From Planctomycetota bacterium (GTDB lineage: Bacteria > Planctomycetota > B15-G4 > SIAN01): DNA of 64,000 bases. Positions 7,209-14,972 of this stretch are shown here, one piece after another (the stretch's first letter is position 1; every line of letters starts with the position of its first letter). The notes beneath the pieces are model-generated. The model saw nothing but the letters and a program-made list of their open reading frames with translations. It searched no databases and had not been told where the DNA came from. The stretch is taken from the NCBI GenBank assembly GCA_028289345.1, contig JANQQL010000042.1:62001-126000 (forward strand), written 5' to 3'. Position numbers and translations under genes: made by a program.

Positions 7209-9072
7209 AGCATTGAGTCCCAAGAACCAGGGAAGCACCCTCATCATCTCGATCGTCTTCTTGACCGTGTCCGCGGGGTTGGCCTTCTCTGCGTTGTCGG
7301 TCATGCGTCATCACCAGACCGATCTGGAGATGGCAGAGATGGACTACCGAGCCCAGGACCTGGCAGATGCCGGAGTGCACCGCGGCATCGCTTTCGTCCG
7401 CCAAAGCGTGGATTTGAGTCCGTTTGAACCGTTCGCCGGACTGGATGCGGCGATCCCGTTGGCGGTGGATCCGGGAGATGGCAGCGAAGCTCCCTCCTTC
7501 ACTCTGACCCAGGACGAGGCCCTGATCCGCAACGGACGAACTTTCGGTACGTTCACGGTGAAGATGCGACGCACCTTCGTCGGTTCCAACCGTGACGTGG
7601 AGATCACGGCGACCGGTTATGTTCCGAACGCGGCCGCGCCTCAGTCCAAGGCGACGGTGCAGGCGGTGGTTCGAGTCCCGGTGGCACCCTCCCGAGTGTT
7701 CGATTACGGGTACTTCATCAACAACTGGGGGTGGTTCTACGGCAACACAATCCACTCTCACGGCAACGTGCGTTCGAATGGGCAGTTCGATGCCGACGGC
7801 TACTCGCCGACAATCCACAGCACGCCGCGCTACGGGGACATTGACGGGCTCGATTTGCTGAATCCGTTGGATGGGGGAGGGGTGTACGCCGGCTGGGACA
7901 TCATCGGTCAGCAGAACATCCAGGGCACGGGTGGCGACGCCGCCAACCAGCACGACTTTCAGACCGCGATCCCGATGCCCAACCTCAGCAACCTTTCTCC
8001 CTACGAGTATCGGGCCACGTCCGAATCCGGAACGATCCACCAGGGAGCCATCGGTGCCGGCGGAGCCGCGGTGCCGGTCACCCAGCTCGCCGATGCGGTG
8101 ACGGGAGACAGTGTCGGGGAGCCAGAGAACCTGGTGTTGGTGGGTACCCCCAGCGCTCCCATCATTCTCGACGGGCCGGTCGTGGTCCGCGGTGACGTGA
8201 TTCTGAAGGGCACGGTCACCGGCCAGGGAGCGATCTATTCCGGCGGCAACATCTACATCGCCGACGACCTGGAGTACTTGAATCCTCCCGCCACTTCCAA
8301 GCCGGCCTCGGAAAGTGAGGCGGACACCGAAGCGTGGCTGATGGCGAACCAGGGCAAGGACTTCCTCGGCCTGTTTGCGGGCGAGAACTTGGTCATGGGT
8401 GACTACACCAACGGCACTTGGGACTACTACGTCGACTGGTGGCTCAGTCACAATATGAATCAGAGCGCCGAGGACTCGGGAACCGACTTGATCCCCAATA
8501 CCTCCGAAGGCCGCGATGGGGTGGTCGGTACGGAAGACGACGATGTGCTTGAAGGAGACGGGCAATGGACCGTCGAGTACTACACTCAGGCCCATGCCGA
8601 CCTCGGCTTGATCCCCCCGGGCTACTCCGTCGGCGATGCGATTCCCGGAACCGGAGAGGACATCGACGGCGACGGACAGTACGACGACACATTGGGCGTC
8701 AGCGACCTCGCGTTGAGCGATCCCGACCTCTCGGACGCCAACAAGTGGGCGGGGAACGTTCCCGCCGGAGTGAATTCCTATGACGACATGGCTTCCATCA
8801 AGATGACCCACGTGGACGCGGTGATGTACACCAATCACGCCGCCGCGCTTGTGACCCTGGCCTATGGAAAGCACTTCGAATTTTTCGGAGGCCTGGTCTC
8901 CCGCAACGAATCCATCATCTACGGTACGAAGACCCTCAACCTGTTCTTCGATCGCCGGTTGTTGGGAGGAGGCATGGAGCACCTGCTGCCGAGCACGGTC
9001 GCGCCCCTCGAGATCCGCGCGTGGCGCAATTTGGATGACGGAGACGTGGGCGTTTTCCACCCGATGTTCTGA
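7159..9072 (+). CDS. Large PilX/GspK-like exported protein with beta-helical repeats
   Basis: A 637-residue protein. The ATG at 7159 has a strong CAGGAG site 7 bases upstream (7146-7151) and so is preferred over the GTG at 7201, although it overlaps the previous gene by 50 bases. The leader ends NQG before STLIISIVFLTVSAGLAFSA; position +5 is Ile, not Glu, as in PilX/GspK-like tip proteins. The body has PilX-like sequence up to about residue 185, then a region rich in Gly, Asn and Asp with short beta repeats, for example VVVRGDVILKGTV followed by YSGGNIYIADDL, resembling right-handed beta-helix or bactofilin-like strands. Asp-rich segments such as DIDGDGQYDD may bind calcium. Probably surface exposed at the tip of a pilus-like fibre; the role is inferred. 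Confidence 0.75.
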   Translation: MLWLGRKPCPFVSGVNEALSPKNQGSTLIISIVFLTVSAGLAFSALSVMRHHQTDLEMAEMDYRAQDLADAGVHRGIAFVRQSVDLSPFEPFAGLDAAIPLAVDPGDGSEAPSFTLTQDEALIRNGRTFGTFTVKMRRTFVGSNRDVEITATGYVPNAAAPQSKATVQAVVRVPVAPSRVFDYGYFINNWGWFYGNTIHSHGNVRSNGQFDADGYSPTIHSTPRYGDIDGLDLLNPLDGGGVYAGWDIIGQQNIQGTGGDAANQHDFQTAIPMPNLSNLSPYEYRATSESGTIHQGAIGAGGAAVPVTQLADAVTGDSVGEPENLVLVGTPSAPIILDGPVVVRGDVILKGTVTGQGAIYSGGNIYIADDLEYLNPPATSKPASESEADTEAWLMANQGKDFLGLFAGENLVMGDYTNGTWDYYVDWWLSHNMNQSAEDSGTDLIPNTSEGRDGVVGTEDDDVLEGDGQWTVEYYTQAHADLGLIPPGYSVGDAIPGTGEDIDGDGQYDDTLGVSDLALSDPDLSDANKWAGNVPAGVNSYDDMASIKMTHVDAVMYTNHAAALVTLAYGKHFEFFGGLVSRNESIIYGTKTLNLFFDRRLLGGGMEHLLPSTVAPLEIRAWRNLDDGDVGVFHPMF

Positions 9073-9082
9073 TCTGAGTCCC

Positions 9083-9099
9083 CCGGGGAACTGCCCCGG
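9083..9099 (+). terminator. Possible hairpin after the pilin cluster
   Basis: A perfect 6-base-pair stem, CCGGGG pairing with CCCCGG across a five-base loop, lies 11 bases after the stop of the PilX-like gene. There is no T-run after it, so it would be a weak or Rho-assisted terminator, or no terminator at all. Confidence 0.3.
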
Positions 9100-9126
9100 A
9101 GCTCCGCCAGAAAACCGTTGCTCGCG

Positions 9127-9155
9127 TTGAACCGCTTCTAATATGAACCTATATT
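9127..9155 (+). promoter_or_regulatory. Sigma-70-type promoter of the tetR unit
   Basis: TTGAAC at 9127-9132 (4 of 6 consensus bases, with the TTGA core) and TATATT at 9150-9155 (5 of 6) are separated by exactly 17 bases. The expected transcription start, 6-8 bases past the -10, falls on or next to the ATG at 9163, so the mRNA may have no leader. The -10 hexamer lies inside the palindromic operator, which would make repression by the encoded TetR protein direct. Confidence 0.55.
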
Positions 9156-9170
9156 CAGGTTCATGTTAGA
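9137..9170. promoter_or_regulatory. Palindromic operator over the tetR start codon
   Basis: Two 14-base arms, TCTAATATGAACCT (9137-9150) and its inverse AGGTTCATGTTAGA (9157-9170), pair at 13 of 14 positions around a 6-base centre. Size and symmetry fit a TetR-family dimer site, possibly two overlapping dimers. The right arm contains the ATG start codon of the regulator and the centre contains the -10 element, so bound protein would block transcription of the tetR-hydrolase unit. Binding is inferred from position and symmetry. Confidence 0.7.
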
Positions 9171-9804
9171 TCCAACAAAGCGACCCCCGGCGCCCCAGCA
9201 GCGGCGCAGCGCCGAGAAGCTGACCCGCATCCTCCAGGCCACCGAAGAGCTGCTCACCGAGCGGGTGTTCGAAAGCCTGACGGTGGCGGAGATCGCGGCC
9301 CGAGCCAAGGTTTCCGTGGGACTTCTCTACACCCGCTTTCGCGGCAAGGAGGACCTGTTACCGGCCCTCCTGGAGCGCCACCACCGGGAGGTGGGCCAAC
9401 GACTGTCGGGATTGTTCGATGCGCTTGCTGGGGCTGCCGCTGCCGCGGAGAGACTCGAGGTCTTGGTCGGTTTTGCCGTTGACTACCACCTTCAACACCG
9501 GGGTTTGCTTCGTGCGTTGTCATTGCACGCGAAGAGTCATCCGGAGTCGCTGTCCGCGCAGATGTTCCAGGAGCGGACTCAGCAGTATGAGCAAGTCGCC
9601 ACCCTTGTGGTGGGGGACGGGACGGAGATCCGGCATTCCGACCCGAACCAGGCCGTGCAGTTCTTCCTGCGCGCCGTCAACTCGATCTGCCGGGAACAGC
9701 TGTTGTTCGATGATTCGACACTGACGGGGACCGCCGAAGAACTGCGGCGGGAGCTTCTGCAAATGGGTGTCGCCTACCTTGGTTGCGAAGGAAAATTCTC
9801 ATGA
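9163..9804 (+). CDS. TetR/AcrR-family transcriptional regulator
   Basis: A 213-residue repressor. Residues about 18-65 form the TetR helix-turn-helix (ILQATEELLTERVFESLTV then AEIAARAKVSVGLLYTRF), and the remainder is a helical ligand-binding and dimerisation domain that I cannot match to an inducer class. Its ATG lies inside a near-perfect palindrome and only about 8 bases past a likely -10 element, with no good Shine-Dalgarno, which suggests autorepression and a leaderless message. The last four bases, ATGA, overlap the start of the serine hydrolase gene, so the two are translationally coupled and the hydrolase is the likely regulated function. Confidence 0.88.
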   Translation: MLDPTKRPPAPQQRRSAEKLTRILQATEELLTERVFESLTVAEIAARAKVSVGLLYTRFRGKEDLLPALLERHHREVGQRLSGLFDALAGAAAAAERLEVLVGFAVDYHLQHRGLLRALSLHAKSHPESLSAQMFQERTQQYEQVATLVVGDGTEIRHSDPNQAVQFFLRAVNSICREQLLFDDSTLTGTAEELRRELLQMGVAYLGCEGKFS

Positions 9805-10934
9805 AACCATCGGTTCTTGCTGCAGTGATGTGTGGCAGTCTTGGCCTGCCTGGATCGGCGTCGGGGAGTTCTCCGAACGACTGGATCGGTTCGACCGTCG
9901 AGCCAATCCTTCGAGACAAGCGTATCCCGGGAGCCGTGGTGGGCATTCTTCGAGGAAACGAACTCGTCACTCGGCGCGGCTTCGGCATGAGTGACGTCGA
10001 GAACCAAACCCCGATGGAGGCGGACACGCTGTTCCAGATCGGCTCGGTCACCAAGCCCATGACCGCGAGTCTTGCTGCCCTGCTGCATCGCGAGAATCTC
10101 CTGGACGTCGATGCGCCGATCGGCGTCCACCTGCCGGAAGACGAAGACATCCCCAAGGAAATCCTCCACCTGACCGTTCGCCAACTCGCCACCCATACGT
10201 CCGGATTGCCCCGCGAGCCGGTGAATCGAAGGAACGTGCCGGACAGTCCCAGTGTGATGCTGCCCTACTCGACGGAAGAACTGTACGAGGGATTGCGCGG
10301 GACGGAGCTCGAGCGGACTCCCGGCGAGGAGTTCTCCTACTCGAATCTGGGCTACCTGTTGCTCGGTCACGTTCTCGAACTTGCCACGGACAAGGACTAC
10401 CGAACGTTGCTGAGCACGAGGCTGTTCGAGCCCTTGGCCATGAGCGAGTCGGGAGTGGACCCCTCTCCCGAACATGAGCGACGCTTGGCCGTGCACTACT
10501 GGCCGGAAGACGAAGTGAGAACGCCGCGGCCTCGCTGGGAGTTCGGAGAGATCGCCGGGGCCGCCGGGGTTTACTCCAGCGCCCAGGACTTGGCGATGTT
10601 CTTGGCGGCGCAGTACTCCTCAAACTCGATCCTGGTCAGTTCTCGCGAAATGCTTCATCAGCCTCAGGTCGAGATTGCGGCGATCGGCCGGCGCATGTCG
10701 GCGGGTTGGTTCATCGATCAGATTCCGGGGCTTGGTCAAGTGCTGGGCTATGGGGGAGAGGTGGATGGGCACAGTGCTTGTGTGATGGTGGCCCCATCGC
10801 GGCAGGCGGGGCTGGTGGTTCTTTGCAATCAAGGCGGGGACAGCGCGGAAGCTCTGTGTCGCGCGCTGATGCCGGGTTTCATTCAAAGCGTGCTCGCTGG
10901 GGGGATGGAGGGACGCGAGCGCGCCGGGGAGTGA
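9801..10934 (+). CDS. Secreted serine hydrolase of the beta-lactamase/class C family
   Basis: A 377-residue exported enzyme. ATG at 9801 overlaps the tetR stop and has GAAGGA 8 bases upstream. A signal peptide (residues 1-22) precedes a full penicillin-recognising fold: S82-V-T-K85 (SxxK nucleophile and base), Y180-S-N182 (YxN), and a GYGGEVDGH segment near residue 320 in place of KTG. This set is typical of esterases, D-aminopeptidases and D,D-peptidases related to AmpC, not necessarily a resistance enzyme. It acts in the periplasm or outside the cell. Control by the upstream TetR protein, presumably responding to a substrate or product, is inferred from the coupled gene order. Confidence 0.85.
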   Translation: MKPSVLAAVMCGSLGLPGSASGSSPNDWIGSTVEPILRDKRIPGAVVGILRGNELVTRRGFGMSDVENQTPMEADTLFQIGSVTKPMTASLAALLHRENLLDVDAPIGVHLPEDEDIPKEILHLTVRQLATHTSGLPREPVNRRNVPDSPSVMLPYSTEELYEGLRGTELERTPGEEFSYSNLGYLLLGHVLELATDKDYRTLLSTRLFEPLAMSESGVDPSPEHERRLAVHYWPEDEVRTPRPRWEFGEIAGAAGVYSSAQDLAMFLAAQYSSNSILVSSREMLHQPQVEIAAIGRRMSAGWFIDQIPGLGQVLGYGGEVDGHSACVMVAPSRQAGLVVLCNQGGDSAEALCRALMPGFIQSVLAGGMEGRERAGE

Positions 10935-11100
10935 GCGACGGGAAGGGCGAGCGAAGGGAGGCCCTCGGCGCGGTGAATGATTCCATCGCGCCGAGTTTGT
11001 GGCGGCAGCAAGCCGACCAAAAAGAGTCTCCGGCGCCCGATCGGACGAGGAATCCGCCAACTCGCCTGCGGTCAAACCCCTCGTGGGAAAAGGAGGTTTC

Positions 11101-11155
11101 CCGACCGGCCATCTGAGGTCTCTTTCAACGGACGACGAGATCACGGGCCGGTCGG
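11101..11155. repeat. 10-bp inverted repeat between convergent genes
   Basis: CCGACCGGCC (11101-11110) and its exact inverse GGCCGGTCGG (11146-11155) are 35 bases apart. The right arm lies within the last codons of the sigma-factor fusion gene. Placed between two convergent genes, it may help end transcription of one of them, with a T-rich stretch after the left arm when read on the minus strand (CTCCTTTTCCC). It could also be chance in GC-rich DNA. Confidence 0.35.
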
Positions 11156-12595
11156 CGTCACGTGAATCATCCAGTGAACTCTTCCGTCGAACTGGGACTC
11201 CGCCGGGGAATCTTCTTCGTTGCCTGCGGCGTCGGTCGGTGCGGGAATGGTGAGTCTGGCCGGACCTGCGAGGCCCAGGAATCGGCCGCGGGAGTCGGCT
11301 TCGCTCCACCACAGCTCCCCTTGGAGGGTAGCCCGGATCGTCACCTCGGGACGATCGATCGACCTTGATCCTTCGCGTGGTTGCTCTTCGGTGTTCGTCT
11401 TCGTTCTGGTCTCCATCAATTCCACACGCACGTCACAGATCACCATGGTTTCGCCTTCGACCTCCCGAATCTCTCGCACGTCGATCACGCAGGAACCGGG
11501 GGAGTGATGACTCAGCCATTGACCGGGATTGGCGACTGCAAGCTCGGCGCGGGAGATTCGTCCGGCCTCGAGCCCCGCATCGTCGGGCGCCAGGATTCGA
11601 GCAAGATGTCCCACCGGGACCTGCCACGAGTCGCCGACCACGGCCTTGGGAAGGAAGAGGGTTTCCAGGTCGAGACTTGGTCGAGCCGCGCGAGACGTGG
11701 CGTGGGGCATCGTTCGCTCGGCGATGGCCAAGGCGGTCTCTTGTCCTCCCTCGGCAGTGCGGGAGATCGGAGTGCTGAAGTCGGCAACCGTTCGCGTTCG
11801 AAAGATTCCGTCCAAGTAACGACGCACCAGTTCATAGTCACCGAGGGTGGGCGACCACTGCACCCGGTCCTCGATGTTCACAGACCACATCGTTTCGAGG
11901 CGCTCGGAAGAGGGCTTTGGCTCACCGGCAGCGTCGAGTTCGGTGAACTGTCCGTCGAAGTGGAACTGGATCGACTGGGCCAGCCTGGGGAGTGGCGGCT
12001 TCGCTGGTCGAAGCGCCCACCACCACATGCTTCCAATCGCTGCCAAGACCACCAGCGCCGGCCAGGCACTCCACCACCGATGGAGGGAGGCCTCGGTCAC
12101 TTGCAAGCCACGCAAGCGCTGACGCAATTGTTCCATTCCACGCCGGAGTCGGGTCGTGACCGTCTCCAGTGCGATGCCTTGTCGCTCCGCGATCTCTCGA
12201 TGGCTGAGTCCGTGGTAGTGGCGGAGCAACAAAGTCGTTCGGTAGTGTTCGGGAAGACGCAGCACTTCCTGGATTACTTGGCGGATGGTCTCTTGCTGAT
12301 CGGCCTGCTGCGCGGGATCCGGCTCCGGGTGAGGAAGAGGAGCGTGGCGTTCGATCTCGGCCACGCGATGGCGTTTGGAGCGACTGCGCACCGCGAGCCC
12401 GCGAACGACCCTTCGCAACCATGGCCTCAATCGCTCGACGTCCGAAGGTCGGCGTCGAGCGATCGCCAGGTAGGTCTCCTGCACGATGTCTTCGACATCA
12501 ATGTCAGTCCCCGCGGACACCGAGGCGGCGAGGGCCTGGATGAATCGGGAGTGGTGAAGCAGCGCTTCTTCAGGAATCGTGGGCGGGGTGGTCAT
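11141..12595 (-). CDS. ECF sigma factor fused to a membrane anchor and extracytoplasmic domain
   Basis: A 484-residue fusion. Residues about 10-75 match sigma-70 region 2 (DVEDIVQETYLAIARRRP) and residues 107-163 region 4 (LPEHYRTTLLLRHYHGLSHREIA, then a second helix ending RLRRGMEQL). A single transmembrane helix follows at about 178-194 (WPALVVLAAIGSMWWWAL), and about 285 residues then lie outside the cytoplasm; that tail is beta-rich and unassigned. ECF factors normally are about 170-200 residues and are held by a separate anti-sigma factor; here the membrane tether and a candidate sensor are in one chain. The gene is divergent from the Tat cupin gene (192-base gap), which may be its target. 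Planctomycetes are known for ECF factors with C-terminal extensions. Confidence 0.85.
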   Translation of the reverse strand: MTTPPTIPEEALLHHSRFIQALAASVSAGTDIDVEDIVQETYLAIARRRPSDVERLRPWLRRVVRGLAVRSRSKRHRVAEIERHAPLPHPEPDPAQQADQQETIRQVIQEVLRLPEHYRTTLLLRHYHGLSHREIAERQGIALETVTTRLRRGMEQLRQRLRGLQVTEASLHRWWSAWPALVVLAAIGSMWWWALRPAKPPLPRLAQSIQFHFDGQFTELDAAGEPKPSSERLETMWSVNIEDRVQWSPTLGDYELVRRYLDGIFRTRTVADFSTPISRTAEGGQETALAIAERTMPHATSRAARPSLDLETLFLPKAVVGDSWQVPVGHLARILAPDDAGLEAGRISRAELAVANPGQWLSHHSPGSCVIDVREIREVEGETMVICDVRVELMETRTKTNTEEQPREGSRSIDRPEVTIRATLQGELWWSEADSRGRFLGLAGPARLTIPAPTDAAGNEEDSPAESQFDGRVHWMIHVTPTGP

Positions 12596-12787
12596 CGTTC
12601 GAATCCACTCCTACCGCACCTCGTCACGGTTTCCCGTTCAAGAATTTCGAGAAACCTCGTCACGGACCGAATTCTCCCCGGAAAGGAAGGGACGGATTCG
12701 CCCAAGTGCCCAGAAAGCTGAACGGGTCCGGGACTCGAACCGGGGTGAGAGGGCAATCCTCGACAGCACTGCATGAAAGGAATCCCG

Positions 12788-13528
12788 ATGACTCGAGAAC
12801 ACGCGGATGCCGGCGTCACGATTTCCCGTCGACTCGCCTTGCAATCCACCGGATGGGCCCTGGGCGCGCTGTGGTTGCCGCGTCTCGCCCGAGCCCAAAG
12901 CTCGGGAGGGAACGACCCCGGATTCGACCGTTTCGCCCGAGAGTGGGGCGAACTCGCGGAAGAGATGCTGAGCGAATCCCAGCCGGACGAAGATCGCTAC
13001 GTCTATCGGCTTTCCGCGATGATTGCGGCGCTGGGGGTGGAGCGATTGCCGTCTCGTCCCCGCGACACTTATGCCAATGAAGGGATGAGATCCGGGCCCT
13101 CTTACGGCGCCGGGGACAACTTCCTGGTCGAGTTCGAGCTAGAGCCGGGAGCGGTGATTCGCGCTCACAACCACGTCGGCTACGACTTCGTCAGCGTCGG
13201 CGCCAAAGGAGAATGCCACTACCGTCACTTTGAACCTCTGGGGACGCCGCCGCCAATCTCCGGTGGCTTGCACGAGCCGTTCGAGTTGCGCGAAAGCCGA
13301 CGCGGCATCCTCACTGCCGGTCGGTTCAGTACGTTGACGCGAGTGCGCGATGGCATTCACTGGTTCCAGGCGGGGGAGAACGGTGCCACCTTCTTCGACT
13401 TCGGAACCAACTTGAAGAAACCGGGCGATGGCTGGACCGAGTTTTCCGTGATGGAGTTCGACCCCGAGCCCATCGACAGGGAGCAGGGAATTTACGAAGG
13501 CCAGTGGATTGGCAATCCGTACAAATGA
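12788..13528 (+). CDS. Tat-exported cupin-fold protein
   Basis: A 246-residue protein. The ATG at 12788, with AAGGA 6 bases upstream, is preferred over the ATG at 12773. A twin-arginine signal (TISRRLALQST, then a hydrophobic stretch ending ARA) indicates folded export. Around residues 110-160 there is a single cupin-like barrel with H127-N-H129 in GAVIRAHNHVGYDFV, and a later HWFQAGENGATFFDFG segment; these histidines probably bind a metal. The closest fold class I can suggest is the cysteine/thiol dioxygenase or quercetinase-like cupins, with no specific substrate. It diverges from the membrane-tethered ECF sigma gene, which could regulate it. Confidence 0.65.
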   Translation: MTREHADAGVTISRRLALQSTGWALGALWLPRLARAQSSGGNDPGFDRFAREWGELAEEMLSESQPDEDRYVYRLSAMIAALGVERLPSRPRDTYANEGMRSGPSYGAGDNFLVEFELEPGAVIRAHNHVGYDFVSVGAKGECHYRHFEPLGTPPPISGGLHEPFELRESRRGILTAGRFSTLTRVRDGIHWFQAGENGATFFDFGTNLKKPGDGWTEFSVMEFDPEPIDREQGIYEGQWIGNPYK

Positions 13529-13580
13529 ACCGGAGGTGGGCCGTGATCGAAACGGAGGTCCCGCGTGAACTGCCGCGAAG

Positions 13581-14153
13581 CTACTGGCGTTTCAACACGC
13601 TCCGCTGGAGAGTTTTCATGAGGTAGGAAGTCACCTTCGACACCGACTCTTCTCCTCCAGTTTCGCGCGGCCCCTCGGTGTCGAACGAGGTGATTTCGAA
13701 CTCAATCTCTTCGCCCTCGCGGTGGCTTCGCACGTGCAACAGAACTCCCTCGATCTCGAATACCTGGTACAGGGTTTCGTTCACATAGTGGGCTTCCAGG
13801 ACGATCGAGTTCTTCTCGTCGATTAGGTAAGCGCCGCGGGAGGCGTCCTCGACCACTAGTTCGTAGGGGCGAACCTGCTCGTTTCCCCCACTGCGATACA
13901 CCATGTGCCACTGGCTCCGATCCGGGTCTTCATGGGGGCCCAATCGAAGTTCCATTTCGTAGGACATGGTTTGTCCGCCGCCGGGGCGTGAGTTTCCACA
14001 GGGGCCTTTCCAGACCCCGTACCATGACTCCGGGAATGAGAGAGACGCGGAGTCCGGGGCAACCCCCGACGGAGAAGGAGTTGCGCTCAGCAATACGGCA
14101 AAGGAGATTCCGCAAAGCGCGCGGCGGCGTGGCTTGTTGTTAGTTCGCATCAT
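13581..14153 (-). CDS. Secreted protein of unknown function
   Basis: A 190-residue protein. The start at 14153 (ATGATG) has AGAGGAAG about 8 bases upstream; longer in-frame starts up to 14528 give non-protein-like sequence. A signal peptide (basic MMRTNNKPRRR, then ISFAVLLSATPS) precedes a beta-rich domain of about 150 residues beginning FPESWYGVWKGPC. The WxGxWxG-type opening, the alternating strands and the size resemble lipocalin-like or heme-degrading DUF families that measure as secreted antiparallel barrels, but I cannot name one. It converges on the cupin gene with 52 bases between stops. Confidence 0.6.
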   Translation of the reverse strand: MMRTNNKPRRRALCGISFAVLLSATPSPSGVAPDSASLSFPESWYGVWKGPCGNSRPGGGQTMSYEMELRLGPHEDPDRSQWHMVYRSGGNEQVRPYELVVEDASRGAYLIDEKNSIVLEAHYVNETLYQVFEIEGVLLHVRSHREGEEIEFEITSFDTEGPRETGGEESVSKVTSYLMKTLQRSVLKRQ

Positions 14154-14972
14154 CGAGGCTTCCTCTCGGTCGCGGTTCGCTGGCGACTCCCGGGTCTGGA
14201 AAGAAAAGAACTCCAGAGACCGATCCAGCGGCGCTTTGTGCCTGGGGGCGTTTCGGGGACGGATCATTCTGGCCGTGACCACCATGCAACCCGTGAGGTT
14301 TCTGGAACTCTCCCGCGGCAAAAAAGGGCCGTTGCCGACGGATGGATCAAATCCCTGATCCTTGGAGCCAACGCGGTTTCGCCAAGAACGAGTGGAATCG
14401 CTGGGCGCGGATCGGGTCCTGCAACCATCGGAATTGAATGGCTGTCCGCTGCTCCGTCCCCGTGTCCATGGATCCGTGACCGCGCCTTTTCGACCACGGC
14501 GCGCAGCTTGGTCGCTCAGGAGTGTCACGTGGCCGGCTCCTCATGACTTCAGCAAAAGGACACCTCGACCACTCTTCGGACCACGGCCGAGGAGAAGCGA
14601 CCGCGACTCTTCGGCGCTGGTGACAAACTCAATCTGGTGAACGGATCGCGAACAGCGGAGGGTGTGTTCTTCCCGCGAAGCCGCGCGGGGCGTCGGAGTC
14701 CGCGCGGGAGGAAGGTGGGTCCGAGCTGCCACCGAGCATCATGAGATTGTCTTTTCTGACGGGGCTAAGTCTCTTGGTGCCAATGGCCTATGTTTCGGTG
14801 AGCGGGCTTTCCCTCGGTTCCTGGCGTCGATCTCTTGGCTTTCCCTGAGTTTGGCCTAAGCTCTCCGCCCCCCAACCTGTCCAGCCCATCGGTTGACGAT
14901 CGAAAATGCGTGGATTCAGGCTTCACCTCACTTCGCCCGACTCCCCCGGTCGAGCGCTCAACGCGAAAACAG
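14154..14972. other. 819-base intergenic region
   Basis: No gene could be supported here. The longest frames are Arg/Ser/Pro-rich shadows with no start signal. One short plus-strand frame, 14741-14848, encodes 35 residues that look like a bare signal peptide (MRLSFLTGLSLLVPMAYVSV); a GGAGGAAGG site exists but about 25 bases too far upstream. It may be the decayed start of a lost secreted protein. The region serves as the divergent upstream space of the two flanking genes. Confidence 0.5.

Noticed and set aside
7108..9060. Very long open frame antisense to the PilX-like gene
   Set aside because: High-GC codon usage leaves antisense frames open; composition is His/Arg/Gly-rich and the plus-strand gene has a clear pilin leader and ribosome site.
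12715..12760. tRNA T-loop-like sequence on the minus strand (GGTTCGAGTCC)
   Set aside because: The T-stem has a mismatch, no CCA or matching acceptor strand is present, and no anticodon arm can be drawn; treated as chance.
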